Positions 1-8,986 of a stretch of 64,000 bases of DNA are shown here, in pieces; position 1 is the stretch's first letter; the number at the start of each line of letters is the position of its first letter. The stretch comes from Pseudosulfitobacter pseudonitzschiae. GTDB taxonomy: Bacteria > Pseudomonadota > Alphaproteobacteria > Rhodobacterales > Rhodobacteraceae. The notes beneath the pieces were generated by a model. That model was not told where the DNA came from. It searched no databases and worked only from the letters and a program-made list of their open reading frames with translations. The stretch spans positions 3,038,001 through 3,102,000 of the forward strand of contig NZ_CP022415.1 of assembly GCF_002222635.1 (NCBI RefSeq). Reading direction: 5' to 3'. A program made the translations under genes and the position numbers.

Positions 1-1149
1 ATAGTCAACAATCAACAATGTCAGGCCGATGTGATCCGCCGCCATCGGCGCCCACGCCTGTGTCATCGCCTGTGCATCGCGCCAGATATAAGTGTTGTAA
101 TCCAATGGGTTTGATAGCGCGACCATCGGCCCCAATGCAGCCCCCAACGCCTGCCGCTGCCCCCTCGTCAGAGCCGGAAAGGAAACAGCACGCCCATGCG
201 CCGTATCCGCAGCAAGGCTTGCCTCGCCCCCCGAACAACTGATTGATGACAGCGTCGGCGCATCCAGCGGTCCGGCCACGTGCAACAACTTCAGCGTCTC
301 GACAAAGGTCGGCAAATCGCGCACCCGTCCGATGCCCAACCGCGCCAACAAGGCTTGCGCACCAGCATCTCCGCCTGCCAACGACGCCGTGTGCGATACC
401 GTCGCGCGCTGCGCCTGCTCGGATGCGCCAACCTTCAATGCAACCAACGGAACGCCACGCTCGGTGGCCCGCATCGCAAGCCGGTGCCACGCAGCGGTAT
501 CGCCAAATCCTTCAATGTGCAGCCCGATGGCGGTCACGCGCGGATCGTCCAGCAACCCCAGCGCAATATCTGCCTGCGCTGTCTGTGCCATGTTTCCGCA
601 TGCAACCGTGTAGGCAATGGGCAATCCGCGCAACTGCATCGTCAGGTTGATCGCAATATTCGAACTTTGCGTCAGAATCGCCACGCCCGTCTCTACCCGT
701 GCACAACCATGCTGGTCTGGCCACAACAGCGCGCCGTCCAGCGCATTGATATATCCATAGCAATTCGGCCCCAGCAGCGGCATGTCCCCCGCAGCTGCAA
801 CCAGTTGCGCTTGCAAATCTGCTCCGCTTACATCTTCTGCCGCAGCTTCGGCAAAGCCTGATGCAAAACAAACCGCACCGCCGGCCCCCATTCTGGCCAG
901 TTGCCCGACCACATCGATGGCAACATGCCGGTTCACGCCGATAAAAACCGCGTCCGGCGGGTGCGGTAAATCCTCGACCGCGGGCACCGAAGCGATCCCC
1001 TCAACCACCACACCTTTTGGGTGAACGATCTGAATATCACCCGAAAATCCCATAAGCACAGATTGTTTCACCACCTGCGCGCACCACGCACCGCCGCCAA
1101 TTACGGCAATCGAACGGGGCCGCAGCAACCGCGACAGATCACGCATCAT
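1..1149 (-). CDS. NDP-forming acyl-CoA ligase, N-terminal part (cut by window edge)
   Basis: Open frame from a tandem ATG ATG (1149 or 1146) to the window edge, 383 codons with no stop, so the C-terminal part lies outside. The translation starts with a CoA-binding Rossmann segment (SIAVIGGG, residues 13-20), followed by LLGPNCYGYIN (125-135), ILTQSSN (158-164), ACGNMAQT (183-190) and SHTASLAG (252-259). The last matches the SHTGALAG motif whose His is phosphorylated in ADP-forming acetyl-CoA synthetases. The ATP-grasp domain would follow off-window. The family makes an acyl-CoA from an acid, CoA and ATP with a phosphohistidine intermediate. It is the last visible gene of an operon with an acyl-CoA dehydrogenase and a class II aldolase, so it probably activates or releases the acid of that pathway. 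The substrate cannot be read from sequence. Confidence 0.85.
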   Translation of the reverse strand, partial: MMRDLSRLLRPRSIAVIGGGAWCAQVVKQSVLMGFSGDIQIVHPKGVVVEGIASVPAVEDLPHPPDAVFIGVNRHVAIDVVGQLARMGAGGAVCFASGFAEAAAEDVSGADLQAQLVAAAGDMPLLGPNCYGYINALDGALLWPDQHGCARVETGVAILTQSSNIAINLTMQLRGLPIAYTVACGNMAQTAQADIALGLLDDPRVTAIGLHIEGFGDTAAWHRLAMRATERGVPLVALKVGASEQAQRATVSHTASLAGGDAGAQALLARLGIGRVRDLPTFVETLKLLHVAGPLDAPTLSSISCSGGEASLAADTAHGRAVSFPALTRGQRQALGAALGPMVALSNPLDYNTYIWRDAQAMTQAWAPMAADHIGLTLLIVDY

Positions 1150-1192
1150 ATTGGGCACTCCAAACCTGAGTTCTTTTGGCCCGCAATATCCC

Positions 1193-1225
1193 GGGGGGAG
1201 GCCGCAGGCCGGGGGTTGGCCCCCC
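1193..1225. other. GC-rich hairpin between dehydrogenase and ligase genes
   Basis: The 77-base gap between the two genes holds a strong dyad: GGGGGGAGGCC on the left pairs with GGCCCCCC on the right, with smaller nested palindromes (GGCC-GCA-GGCC class) inside. There is no T-run after it in the transcribed direction, so it is more likely an mRNA-stability or attenuation hairpin than a full terminator. Confidence 0.4.
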
Positions 1226-1226
1226 T

Positions 1227-2387
1227 CTACGCCCCCAAAGCACGCAAAAGCTCGCGGCTGATGATGTGCCGCTGGATTTCACTGGTTCCGTCCCAGATCC
1301 GCTCAACCCGCGCATCGCGCCAGAACCGTTCCAGTGGATAGTCGTCCATCAACCCCATACCACCATGAATCTGGATCGCCGCATCCGTGACACGCCCCAA
1401 CATCTCGCTGGCATAGAGCTTTGCCGATGCAATTTCGCGGTTCGCAGGCAGCCCTTTGTCCAGCCGGTCGGCGCTGGCCAGCGTCAGCAGGTCTGCGGCG
1501 TCAATCTCGGTGATCATATCGGCAATCTGGAACGAAACGCCCTGAAACTTGCCGATTTTCTGCCCGAACTGTTCCCGCGCGGCGGCATAGGTCAGCGCAT
1601 AGTCGAACACCCTGCGCGCACGGCCCACCGACATGGTCGCAACCGTGATCCGCGTGGCATAAAGCCATGTGTTCATCACCTCGAATCCGCCATGCACCTG
1701 GCCCAGCACCTGCGCATCGGGCAGGCGGCAATCGTCAAACTCCAGAATCATGTTCTTGTAGCCGCGGTGCGACACTGACTTATACCCGTCACGAATGGTG
1801 AAACCGGGCGTTCCACGGTCCACCAAAAATGCGGTAATCCGCTTTTTAGGGCCTTTTGGCGTCTGATCCTCGCCCGTTGCGATGAAAACGATTATAAAAT
1901 CTGCATGATCCGCACCCGAGATAAAATGTTTGGTACCGTTCACCACCCAGTCGCCACCGTCACGCACGGCGTTGCATTTCATACCCCGCACGTCGGATCC
2001 GGCTCCCGGTTCGGTCATCGCCAGCGCATCCATCCGCTCTCCGCGCACGGCGGGCATCAGATAGCGGTCGATCTGTTCGCCTTCGCAGGCCATCAAGATG
2101 TTCTGAGGCCGCCCGAAAAAGTGGTTCAGCGCCATTGATCCACGCCCCAGTTCCCGCTCGACCAGCGCGAATTCCACGTGGTTCAACCCGGCGCAGCCGA
2201 CGCTTTCAGGAAAATTACAGGCATAAAACCCCAGATCCAGAGTCTTTTGCTTGATCTCCTGTACGATCTCGGCGGGGACTTCTCCGGTGCGTTCAACCAG
2301 CTCTTCGTGTGGGTAAATCTCGTGCTCGACAAAGCTGCGGACTGTGTCCGCAATCATCGTCTGCTCGTCCGTCAGACCGTAAATCAT
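1227..2387 (-). CDS. acyl-CoA dehydrogenase family protein
   Basis: A 386-residue FAD-dependent acyl-CoA dehydrogenase of normal length. The FAD/substrate signature AMTEPGAGSD lies in the middle domain. The C-terminal helical domain has the AREQFGQKIGKFQ segment and the QIHGGMGLMDDYPLER motif. Near the end it reads IWDGTSEIQR. In MCAD and SCAD the catalytic base is the Glu of the matching YEGT motif; here that position is Asp (D366). The enzyme should oxidise an acyl-CoA to the 2,3-enoyl-CoA in the cytoplasm and pass electrons to ETF. It starts 14 bases after the aldolase stop, with AAGGAT upstream of the ATG, so the two genes are co-transcribed. Family assignment is firm; the acyl substrate is unknown. 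Confidence 0.93.
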   Translation of the reverse strand: MIYGLTDEQTMIADTVRSFVEHEIYPHEELVERTGEVPAEIVQEIKQKTLDLGFYACNFPESVGCAGLNHVEFALVERELGRGSMALNHFFGRPQNILMACEGEQIDRYLMPAVRGERMDALAMTEPGAGSDVRGMKCNAVRDGGDWVVNGTKHFISGADHADFIIVFIATGEDQTPKGPKKRITAFLVDRGTPGFTIRDGYKSVSHRGYKNMILEFDDCRLPDAQVLGQVHGGFEVMNTWLYATRITVATMSVGRARRVFDYALTYAAAREQFGQKIGKFQGVSFQIADMITEIDAADLLTLASADRLDKGLPANREIASAKLYASEMLGRVTDAAIQIHGGMGLMDDYPLERFWRDARVERIWDGTSEIQRHIISRELLRALGA

Positions 2388-2401
2388 GTGCTGGATCCTT
2401 A

Positions 2402-3154
2402 TCAGCTGGCGTAGTTAGAGCCTTCTTCGTCGAGAATGGCCTTCAGCTCAGCCAGATGGCGTTCATCCTGTTCGGGATAATCCTCAAGCTCTTGCGCCGT
2501 CTTTTCCGCGACATCGTCGGGCAGCACGCGCAGCGGCTGTCCGGTTTGCAGCGCACGGATGTATGTTTCGGCGGCGCGTTCGAAATAGTAGAGCCTGTTA
2601 AAGGTGTCCGCGACTGTATCGCCAATGATCATCACGCCGTGGTTGCCCATGATCATGACCTTTTTCTTGGGGTCGTTGAACAACCGCGCGCAACGCTCGC
2701 CTTCGTCCTCGAACGCCAGCCCGTTATAGCCGTCGTCGATCACATAACGGTTGAAGAATGTGGCGCAGTTCTGGTCAATCGGCGGCAGGTTGCTGTCGGC
2801 AAGCGATGCCAGCACCGTCGCGTGAATCGAATGGACATGCATGGCGCAACGCGCATGCGGGCAGTGGCGATGGATACCGCCATGCAGGCCCCAAGCGGTC
2901 GGGTCCGCATCAACGCCAACCATGCTGTCGGGATCGTTGGCGTCCATCTCGATCAGGTCCGATGCCTTGATCCGTGAAAAGTGCATCTGGTTGGGATTCA
3001 TCAGAAACTTGGTGCCATCATCATTCACGGCCAGCGAAAAATGGTTTGCCACCGCTTCGTGCAGGTTCAGTCGCGCGGTCCAACGGAAAGCGGCGGCAAG
3101 GTCAACGCGTTCCTGCATATGTTCCATATTTGGGCGAATCTGGGTGACGGACAT
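2402..3154 (-). CDS. class II aldolase/adducin family protein
   Basis: A 250-residue protein of the class II aldolase/adducin fold. Metal-ligand positions are visible: the HVH of CAMHVHSIHA (about residues 103-112) and the His of MGNHGVM (about 170). Related enzymes cleave or decarboxylate small phosphorylated or acidic sugars with a divalent metal; the substrate here is not predictable. It is the first gene of the minus-strand operon aldolase, acyl-CoA dehydrogenase, CoA ligase. It is divergent from the LysR gene across a 106-base intergenic region, the usual layout for a LysR-controlled catabolic operon. Confidence 0.9.
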   Translation of the reverse strand: MSVTQIRPNMEHMQERVDLAAAFRWTARLNLHEAVANHFSLAVNDDGTKFLMNPNQMHFSRIKASDLIEMDANDPDSMVGVDADPTAWGLHGGIHRHCPHARCAMHVHSIHATVLASLADSNLPPIDQNCATFFNRYVIDDGYNGLAFEDEGERCARLFNDPKKKVMIMGNHGVMIIGDTVADTFNRLYYFERAAETYIRALQTGQPLRVLPDDVAEKTAQELEDYPEQDERHLAELKAILDEEGSNYAS

Positions 3155-3234
3155 GAGAAGCTTCTCCGGTTTTCAAGTTTCGCCCAGAGTGGCGGGGACA
3201 GCGCCGGATGGCCAACGAAAAAACTGTTGTCACG

Positions 3235-3247
3235 GCATAAGTAATGC
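3235..3247. promoter_or_regulatory. candidate LysR-type operator
   Basis: GCATAAGTAATGC is a 4+5+4 dyad (GCAT-N5-ATGC) containing the T-N11-A form typical of LysR boxes. It sits just upstream of the LysR start and in the shared divergent promoter region. Assignment rests on position and symmetry only. Confidence 0.35.
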
Positions 3248-3260
3248 TAATGGCTGGTTT

Positions 3261-4181
3261 ATGAATACCCGCGCCCTTCCCCCGCTGAACCAGCTTCGCG
3301 CCTTTGAGGCAGCCGCCCGCCATCTGTCGTTTACCGCCGCTGCAGGTGAGCTGAACATGACGCAAAGTGCGGTCAGCCAGCAGATCAAATCGCTTGAGGG
3401 CTATCTGGGCCAGCCACTGTTTTACCGGCGGCCCCGCGCGTTGGAGCTGACGGTAACGGGGCTGAATTACCTGCCGGTTGTCCGCGATGCGTTCCAGACA
3501 CTCAGCCGGGGAACAAGGATGCTGGTCGACGGTGATGCACGTGACGCGCTTCAGGTGCAGTGCAATCTGACCTTTGCCACCTGCTGGCTGGCCCCGCGTC
3601 TGCCCCGCCTGTACGCCCGTCACCCCGATTTGCATCTACAGATCAACACCGCAATCTGGGATCCAATGGAACGCGGCGACATGGCTGATATCGAGATACG
3701 GTTTCTGATGGCCCCCGCGCGCGACCGGCCTGCGGAACGGTTGACCTGGGACACATTCTATCCGGTCTGCGCCCCTGATTATCAGGTGGCGCTGGCCGAT
3801 ATTGCGCGGCATCGGCTGTTCTACTGCACCGCGATGCTGACCACCTGGGATGCGTGGGCCGAAGGCACTGGCCTGCCCCCTGCCAATGGCCCAAAGATCA
3901 CCCACGCGCAGGTTCTGGCGACAGCACTTGCCGCTGCGGAAGCCGGCGCAGGACTGGCGATGGGGCATGATTGCGCCACGCGTCACGCCATCGCGGAGGG
4001 TCGTTTGGTCCGCCCCTTTGCAGGCGCGGTTCAAATGCACGAGGCGTACTATCTGTCATTGGCTCCACAGGCGGAAGACAATGCGCACGCCCGCGCCTTT
4101 GCCAATTGGGTCAAAGACGAGATGGCGGCGGATTACCCTTTGCCAGGCTCTGGAATGGGACGTGACGGAACCCAAGCATAG
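3261..4181 (+). CDS. LysR-family transcriptional regulator (GcvA-like)
   Basis: 306 residues, the normal length for LysR regulators. The ATG at 3261 was chosen because the typical N-terminus follows at once: LNQLRAFEAAARHLSFTAAA and the helix-turn-helix with MTQSAVSQQIKSLE. The rest is the type 2 periplasmic-binding-like effector domain. It is divergent from the aldolase/acyl-CoA dehydrogenase/CoA ligase operon and probably controls that operon and itself. The last 49 bases overlap the 3' end of the convergent VOC gene. Confidence 0.92.
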   Translation: MNTRALPPLNQLRAFEAAARHLSFTAAAGELNMTQSAVSQQIKSLEGYLGQPLFYRRPRALELTVTGLNYLPVVRDAFQTLSRGTRMLVDGDARDALQVQCNLTFATCWLAPRLPRLYARHPDLHLQINTAIWDPMERGDMADIEIRFLMAPARDRPAERLTWDTFYPVCAPDYQVALADIARHRLFYCTAMLTTWDAWAEGTGLPPANGPKITHAQVLATALAAAEAGAGLAMGHDCATRHAIAEGRLVRPFAGAVQMHEAYYLSLAPQAEDNAHARAFANWVKDEMAADYPLPGSGMGRDGTQA

Positions 4182-4570
4182 CCGTCGGCGCACAGGATAT
4201 ACGCCTCGCGCAGGCCGTGGGGCTTGTCTGTGGGCGGCTGCAGGATCATGGCCCCCGAAGCGCTGGCCCGCTTTACGGCGGCATCCGCATCGGTGTCGTA
4301 CAACCGGATTTCCAGTCCGGCACCACGCGGCGGGTTTTCGGGCAACAAGGCCTGCAACGGATTGGAATGATAGGTGCCGTCGCTGTGCAGTTGAAACAAC
4401 TGATCCCCATAGGCCATGATTGCGAAATCATCCGAAACCCGATGCGCGATCATCTGGAAAACAGTCTCTAAAAACGTCACATGCGCCCGCACGTCCCGTA
4501 CCAGCAGGTTCAGACCAATACCCTGCAAACTGCGGCCAAAGTCGGCGGCGTCAATCGTTTCATAATCCAT
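4133..4570 (-). CDS. VOC-family (glyoxalase/bleomycin-resistance fold) protein
   Basis: 145 residues. The pattern GIGLNLLVRDVRAHVTFLETVF is the first beta-alpha unit of a vicinal-oxygen-chelate domain, and LEIRLYDTDADAAVKRASASGA begins the second. Members include glyoxalases, dioxygenases and resistance proteins, so the reaction cannot be specified. The gene ends inside the 3' end of the LysR gene (49-base convergent overlap). Confidence 0.8.
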   Translation of the reverse strand: MDYETIDAADFGRSLQGIGLNLLVRDVRAHVTFLETVFQMIAHRVSDDFAIMAYGDQLFQLHSDGTYHSNPLQALLPENPPRGAGLEIRLYDTDADAAVKRASASGAMILQPPTDKPHGLREAYILCADGYAWVPSRPIPEPGKG

Positions 4571-4605
4571 GTCGTACCGTCCCCAGGCTGATGCGGTGCG
4601 TCAAG

Positions 4606-5031
4606 TCATTCCGGCAAACGAACGCCATCACTGTCAATCAGCAAATCGCCGTTTTCCTTGGCATAGGGGGCAGGTGGCCAGTTAGGCAATAGGTCCAGAA
4701 CCTCGCCCGACGGGCGGCACAACCGCACACCGCGCACGCAGGCCACGATGGGACGATTTACAAGGATCGGATGCGCCACCATCGCGTCCAACAGGACATC
4801 ATCACTGACGCCATCCTCAAGCAGCCCCAAATCTGCCGCCGGTGACTTTGCCACGCGCAGCGCGTCCTGTGGGATCAGGCCAGCGGCGGCAAACAGCGCC
4901 AACAATTGCGGGCGGGTCCAGCCAACCTTGAGATATTCGATGATGGTAGGTGTATAACCCGCATCACGGGCGATCTGCACCACATTGCGAGAAGTGCCAC
5001 AAGTCGGGTTATGAAATATGACGATATCCAT
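4606..5031 (-). CDS. arsC: ArsC-type arsenate reductase (glutaredoxin-dependent)
   Basis: 141 residues, the size of ArsC. The N-terminus has the catalytic Cys11 in NPTCGTSRN, and HPILVNRPIV is the conserved second half containing the arsenate-binding Arg. The enzyme reduces arsenate to arsenite with glutathione/glutaredoxin; related ArsC/YffB-like proteins of unknown role share this sequence. No arsenite pump or ArsR lies beside it, so this may be a housekeeping member rather than part of a resistance operon. Confidence 0.85.
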   Translation of the reverse strand: MDIVIFHNPTCGTSRNVVQIARDAGYTPTIIEYLKVGWTRPQLLALFAAAGLIPQDALRVAKSPAADLGLLEDGVSDDVLLDAMVAHPILVNRPIVACVRGVRLCRPSGEVLDLLPNWPPAPYAKENGDLLIDSDGVRLPE

Positions 5032-5117
5032 GTCCTGACCTGCCCCAGTTTCGTGACGTTTTCAAGAATGCAGCCGCAGCCCCTTGCACCCACCTGCAAC
5101 TTTGGAACAAATGGGGC

Positions 5118-6920
5118 ATGGAACACATCCCCTTTCCCTCATGGCCCGATGTGGCCGCCGACCTGATCGCCGTGGCTACTGGCCGCACGCCTGCGCAGAC
5201 CGTTATCAAGGGTGGCAAGTGGGTCAACGTCCACACGCGCGAAGTGCTGGACAACCACGACATTGCCATAACGCACGGTCGCATCGCCTGCGTAGTACCT
5301 GATGCCGGTTATTGCTCCGGCCCGAACACCGAAGTGATCGAGGCCAAGGGCCGCTACATGATCCCCGGCCTGTGCGACGCGCATATGCATATCGAAAGCG
5401 GCATGCTGACCCCCGCCGAATTTGCCCGCGCCGTGATCCCCCACGGCACCACCAGCATGTTCACCGATCCGCACGAAATCGCCAATGTGCTGGGGCTGGA
5501 AGGCGTGCGGATGATGCACGACGAGGCGCTTTTGCAGCCCGTCAACATATTCACCCAGATGCCCAGTTGTGCGCCCAGCGCACCGGGTATGGAAACAACC
5601 GGTTTTGAAATCTCGCCCGAAGACGTCGCCGAAGCTATGGGCTGGCCCGGCATTGTCGGCTTGGGTGAAATGATGAACTTTCCCGGTGTCAGCAACGCCG
5701 ACCCCAAAATGCTGGCCGAGATTGCAGCGACGCAGGCGGCGGGCAAGACCGTGGGCGGGCACTATGCCTCGCCCGATCTGGGGCCTGCCTTTGCGGGCTA
5801 TGTGGCGGGCGGCCCCGCCGACGATCACGAAGGCACCTGCGAAGCGGACGCCATTGCGCGGATGCGGCAGGGAATGCGGGCGATGATCCGGCTGGGCAGT
5901 GCGTGGTATGATGTGCAAAGCCAGATCACCGCGATCACCGAAAAGGGGCTGGATTCGCGCAACATGATCCTGTGCACTGACGACTGCCATTCCGGCACAT
6001 TGGTGAACGAGGGACACATGAACCGCGTGGTGCGCCATGCCATCGACTGTGGTTGCGATCCGCTGGTGGCCTTGCAGATGGCCACGATCAACACCGCAAC
6101 CCACTTTGGGCTGGAACGCGAGATCGGATCGCTGACACCCGGACGGCGGGCCGATGTGATCCTGACCTCGGATCTGAAAACGCTCCCGGTTGAATACGTG
6201 ATCGCACGTGGCAAAACAGTCGCTGTCAATGGCGAAATCGCTGTTGACTGTCCACATTACAACTGGCCTGAGACTGCGAGGCAGACGGTGAACATGGCCC
6301 GCGATCTGACGGCGAACGACTTTGGTATCGACGCTCCAAAGGGCGCCAATGCAGTCACGGCCAACGTCATCGGCGTGGTTGAAAACCAGGCCCCTACCAA
6401 AGCGCTGCAATTCGAATTGCCCGTCACCGAGGGCCGCGTTCAGGCCACCGGCGAGGTCTGCCAGATCGCGCTGGTCGAACGGCATCAGGCCACGGGCGGC
6501 GTGGTCAATGCATTCGTTTCAGGCTTTGGCTATGAAGGTCAGATGGCGATGGCCTCGACTGTTGCCCATGACAGCCACCACATGATCGTGGTGGGCACCG
6601 ACGCCGACAACATGGCGATGGCTGCCAACCGTCTGCGCGAAGTTGGCGGCGGCATCACCGTATTCAAGGATGGCACCGAACTGGCATTGGTGGACCTGCC
6701 GATTGCGGGCTTGATGTCCGACAGCCCCGCCCGCGACGTCGCCGCCAAGGCCGAGGCGATGATGGACGCGATGCGCGCCTGTGGCTGCACGCTGAACAAC
6801 GCTTATATGCAACATTCGCTGCTGGCGCTGGTGGTGATCCCCGAACTGCGCATCTCGGACCTTGGCCTTGTCGATGTGCGTACCTTTGAATTCAAGCCTG
6901 TAATCGAGACACATACATGA
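5118..6920 (+). CDS. ade: adenine deaminase
   Basis: 600 residues, typical of the bacterial Ade amidohydrolase. Metal-binding and active-site motifs are intact: CDAHMHIES (86-94), TDPHEIANVLG, GEMMNFPGV and DDCHSGT, with the Ade C-terminal domain after the barrel. It converts adenine to hypoxanthine and ammonia in the cytoplasm. Its stop overlaps the next start (ATGA at 6917-6920). The pair makes two consecutive steps: AMP nucleosidase releases adenine and Ade deaminates it. Confidence 0.95.
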   Translation: MEHIPFPSWPDVAADLIAVATGRTPAQTVIKGGKWVNVHTREVLDNHDIAITHGRIACVVPDAGYCSGPNTEVIEAKGRYMIPGLCDAHMHIESGMLTPAEFARAVIPHGTTSMFTDPHEIANVLGLEGVRMMHDEALLQPVNIFTQMPSCAPSAPGMETTGFEISPEDVAEAMGWPGIVGLGEMMNFPGVSNADPKMLAEIAATQAAGKTVGGHYASPDLGPAFAGYVAGGPADDHEGTCEADAIARMRQGMRAMIRLGSAWYDVQSQITAITEKGLDSRNMILCTDDCHSGTLVNEGHMNRVVRHAIDCGCDPLVALQMATINTATHFGLEREIGSLTPGRRADVILTSDLKTLPVEYVIARGKTVAVNGEIAVDCPHYNWPETARQTVNMARDLTANDFGIDAPKGANAVTANVIGVVENQAPTKALQFELPVTEGRVQATGEVCQIALVERHQATGGVVNAFVSGFGYEGQMAMASTVAHDSHHMIVVGTDADNMAMAANRLREVGGGITVFKDGTELALVDLPIAGLMSDSPARDVAAKAEAMMDAMRACGCTLNNAYMQHSLLALVVIPELRISDLGLVDVRTFEFKPVIETHT

Positions 6921-8380
6921 CCCGTATTCTGACGCCGGACGATGGCCACCCACGCACCTTTTCCGACGCGACAGAGGCCGTGGATTACCTGCAAGAGCTG
7001 TATACAGCCGCCACCACATTCCTGCGTTCGCAGTTTTTACAGGCCATGTCCGAAGGTGCGCCCGATGCCCGTGTGCGGGCCTTTTACCCCGAAGTGCGGG
7101 TAACCACCTTAAGCTATGCCCAGATCGACACTCGCCTGAGCTTTGGCCACGTTCCAATGCCTGGCACTTATGCGGCAACAATCACGCGGCCAGACCTGTT
7201 TCGCAATTATCTGATCCAGCAGATCGGCCTGCTGATCGATCACCACGGCCAACCCGTACACATCGGTGCGTCAGACACCCCCATTCCGGTACATTTCGCG
7301 GTTGGATCAGATGCTGCCGTTCAGGTGCCACAACAGGGCGCTGCCGACTTCACCCTGCGCGATGTCTTTGACGTGCCGGATCTTTCGACTACCAATGATG
7401 ACATCGTTAACGGCACCTACTCCTCCAGCGACGGTGTTGGTCCGCTTGCCCCGTTTACCGCCCAGCGCATCGATTATTCGCTGGCACGTCTGGCGCATTA
7501 CACTGCCACCGACCCCGAGCATTTCCAGAATTTTGTGCTGTTCACCAACTACCAGTTCTATGTGTCCGAATTCGAAGCCTTTGCCCGCACGCAACTGGAC
7601 GACCCGGACAGCGGCTATACCGCCTTTGTCTCTACCGGAAACGCGACGATCACCGCGGGCAACCAGCCGCTGGCGGATCCGGTTAAGATGCCGCAAATGC
7701 CAACCTATCATCTGAAGCGCAAGAACGGCAGCGGCATCACTCTGGTGAACATTGGTGTCGGCCCGTCCAACGCCAAGACCGCGACCGACCACATTGCCGT
7801 ACTGCGCCCGCACGCTTGGCTGATGGTGGGGCATTGCGCCGGTCTGCGCAATTCGCAAGCCTTGGGCGACTTTGTACTAGCCCACGCCTATCTGCGCGAA
7901 GATCATGTATTGGACGACGACCTGCCGGTCTGGATTCCGATCCCTGCACTGGCCGAAATCCAGATCGCGCTACAACTGGCGGTGGGCGAGGTCACTGCGC
8001 TGGAAGGGTTCGAGCTTAAGCGGATCATGCGCACCGGCACCGTGGCCACCATCGACAACCGCAACTGGGAACTGCGCGACCAATCCGGGCCGGTCGCACG
8101 GCTGTCGCAGTCGCGCGCGATTGCGCTGGATATGGAAAGCGCCACAATCGCGGCCAACGGCTACCGGTTCCGGGTGCCATATGGCACGTTGCTGTGTGTC
8201 TCGGACAAGCCATTGCACGGCGAGTTGAAGCTGCCCGGCATGGCCTCGGAGTTCTATACAACACAGGTCCAACGCCATCTGATGATCGGAATTCGCGCGA
8301 TGGAACAGTTGCGCAAGATGCCGTTGGAACGTATCCACAGCCGGAAACTGCGCTCATTTGACGAGACAGCGTTCCTCTGA
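6917..8380 (+). CDS. amn: AMP nucleosidase
   Basis: 487 residues, the normal length of Amn. An N-terminal AMN-specific domain (to about residue 170) is followed by a nucleoside-phosphorylase-like catalytic domain, including AWLMVGHCAGLRNSQALGDF and the purine-site region ALDMESATIAANGYRF near the C-terminus. It hydrolyses AMP to adenine and ribose 5-phosphate. It is translationally coupled to ade by a 4-base overlap, so purine nucleotide breakdown or salvage is the shared task. Confidence 0.95.
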   Translation: MTRILTPDDGHPRTFSDATEAVDYLQELYTAATTFLRSQFLQAMSEGAPDARVRAFYPEVRVTTLSYAQIDTRLSFGHVPMPGTYAATITRPDLFRNYLIQQIGLLIDHHGQPVHIGASDTPIPVHFAVGSDAAVQVPQQGAADFTLRDVFDVPDLSTTNDDIVNGTYSSSDGVGPLAPFTAQRIDYSLARLAHYTATDPEHFQNFVLFTNYQFYVSEFEAFARTQLDDPDSGYTAFVSTGNATITAGNQPLADPVKMPQMPTYHLKRKNGSGITLVNIGVGPSNAKTATDHIAVLRPHAWLMVGHCAGLRNSQALGDFVLAHAYLREDHVLDDDLPVWIPIPALAEIQIALQLAVGEVTALEGFELKRIMRTGTVATIDNRNWELRDQSGPVARLSQSRAIALDMESATIAANGYRFRVPYGTLLCVSDKPLHGELKLPGMASEFYTTQVQRHLMIGIRAMEQLRKMPLERIHSRKLRSFDETAFL

Positions 8381-8499
8381 TCGGCGGATTCAGGGGTAAA
8401 TCGACGAAAATAAGCGAAAATGTACGATTAGCGCTTGTCTTGGACCACTATTCGTTGTGTTCATATACAACATTCCGTTACTCTACGGGCGTGAGGCCC

Positions 8500-8505
8500 T
8501 ATAAT
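8500..8505 (+). promoter_or_regulatory. candidate -10 box of the HU gene promoter
   Basis: A perfect TATAAT lies 25 bases before the HU start codon in the 150-base gap after amn. No convincing -35 box is seen at 16-18 bases spacing (TTACTC is the nearest), so the promoter call is tentative. The ribosome site AAGGAG at 8517-8522 is clear. Confidence 0.4.
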
Positions 8506-8530
8506 TCGGGCGGACGAAGGAGACCATAAA

Positions 8531-8818
8531 ATGGCAAAACCAATGACAAAGACCCAACTCGTCGCCGCACTGGCCGAGGACATGGGGACAGACAAGAAAT
8601 CCGCAGGTGCTGCACTCGACGCCGTTTGCGCGCTGATTACGCGTGAAGTGTCCGGCGGCGGTGCCGTCACCCTGCCCGGCGTTGGCAAAATCTACTGCCG
8701 CGAGCGCCCCGAGCGCATGGTGCGCAACCCTGCCACCGGCGAGCAGTTCAAGAAAGAAGCCGACAAGGTTGTCAAAATGACAATCGCCAAAGCGCTGAAA
8801 GACAGCGTGAACGGCTGA
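8531..8818 (+). CDS. HU/IHF-family DNA-binding protein
   Basis: 95 residues, basic, with the HU helix pair (MTKTQLVAALAED) and the DNA-arm signature RNPATGE, where the conserved Pro intercalates in DNA. It follows the usual HU layout but has a short insertion-like stretch REVSGGGAVTLPGVGKIYCRER instead of the more common GEVVLIGFGTF, so it is a divergent HU paralogue. It is monocistronic, with its own candidate promoter and a strong terminator. Confidence 0.92.
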   Translation: MAKPMTKTQLVAALAEDMGTDKKSAGAALDAVCALITREVSGGGAVTLPGVGKIYCRERPERMVRNPATGEQFKKEADKVVKMTIAKALKDSVNG

Positions 8819-8842
8819 TCTTGTCTGCGACATGATTTATGC

Positions 8843-8876
8843 AAAGGGTCACCCGTCGGGTGGCCCTTTGTTGTTT
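8843..8876 (+). terminator. rho-independent terminator after the HU gene
   Basis: AAAGGGTCACCC pairs with GGGTGGCCCTTT (12 pairs with one G-U) around a GTCG loop, followed by GTTGTTT. It lies 24 bases after the HU stop. Confidence 0.8.
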
Positions 8877-8986
8877 CAGGGGAAAACGCGCTGCAGCAGA
8901 TGGCATTGTCCTGCCAGCATCTTGCCTCGGGGTGGCAATTGCGAAAGGGTCGCCGCCACAGCACCCCTTAGGACCGCACCCCCGAC

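Noticed and set aside
5..871. Ala/Gly/Arg-rich frames on both strands at the left edge
   Set aside because: They are shadows of the CoA ligase frame open from 1149 to the window edge, which has clear family motifs.
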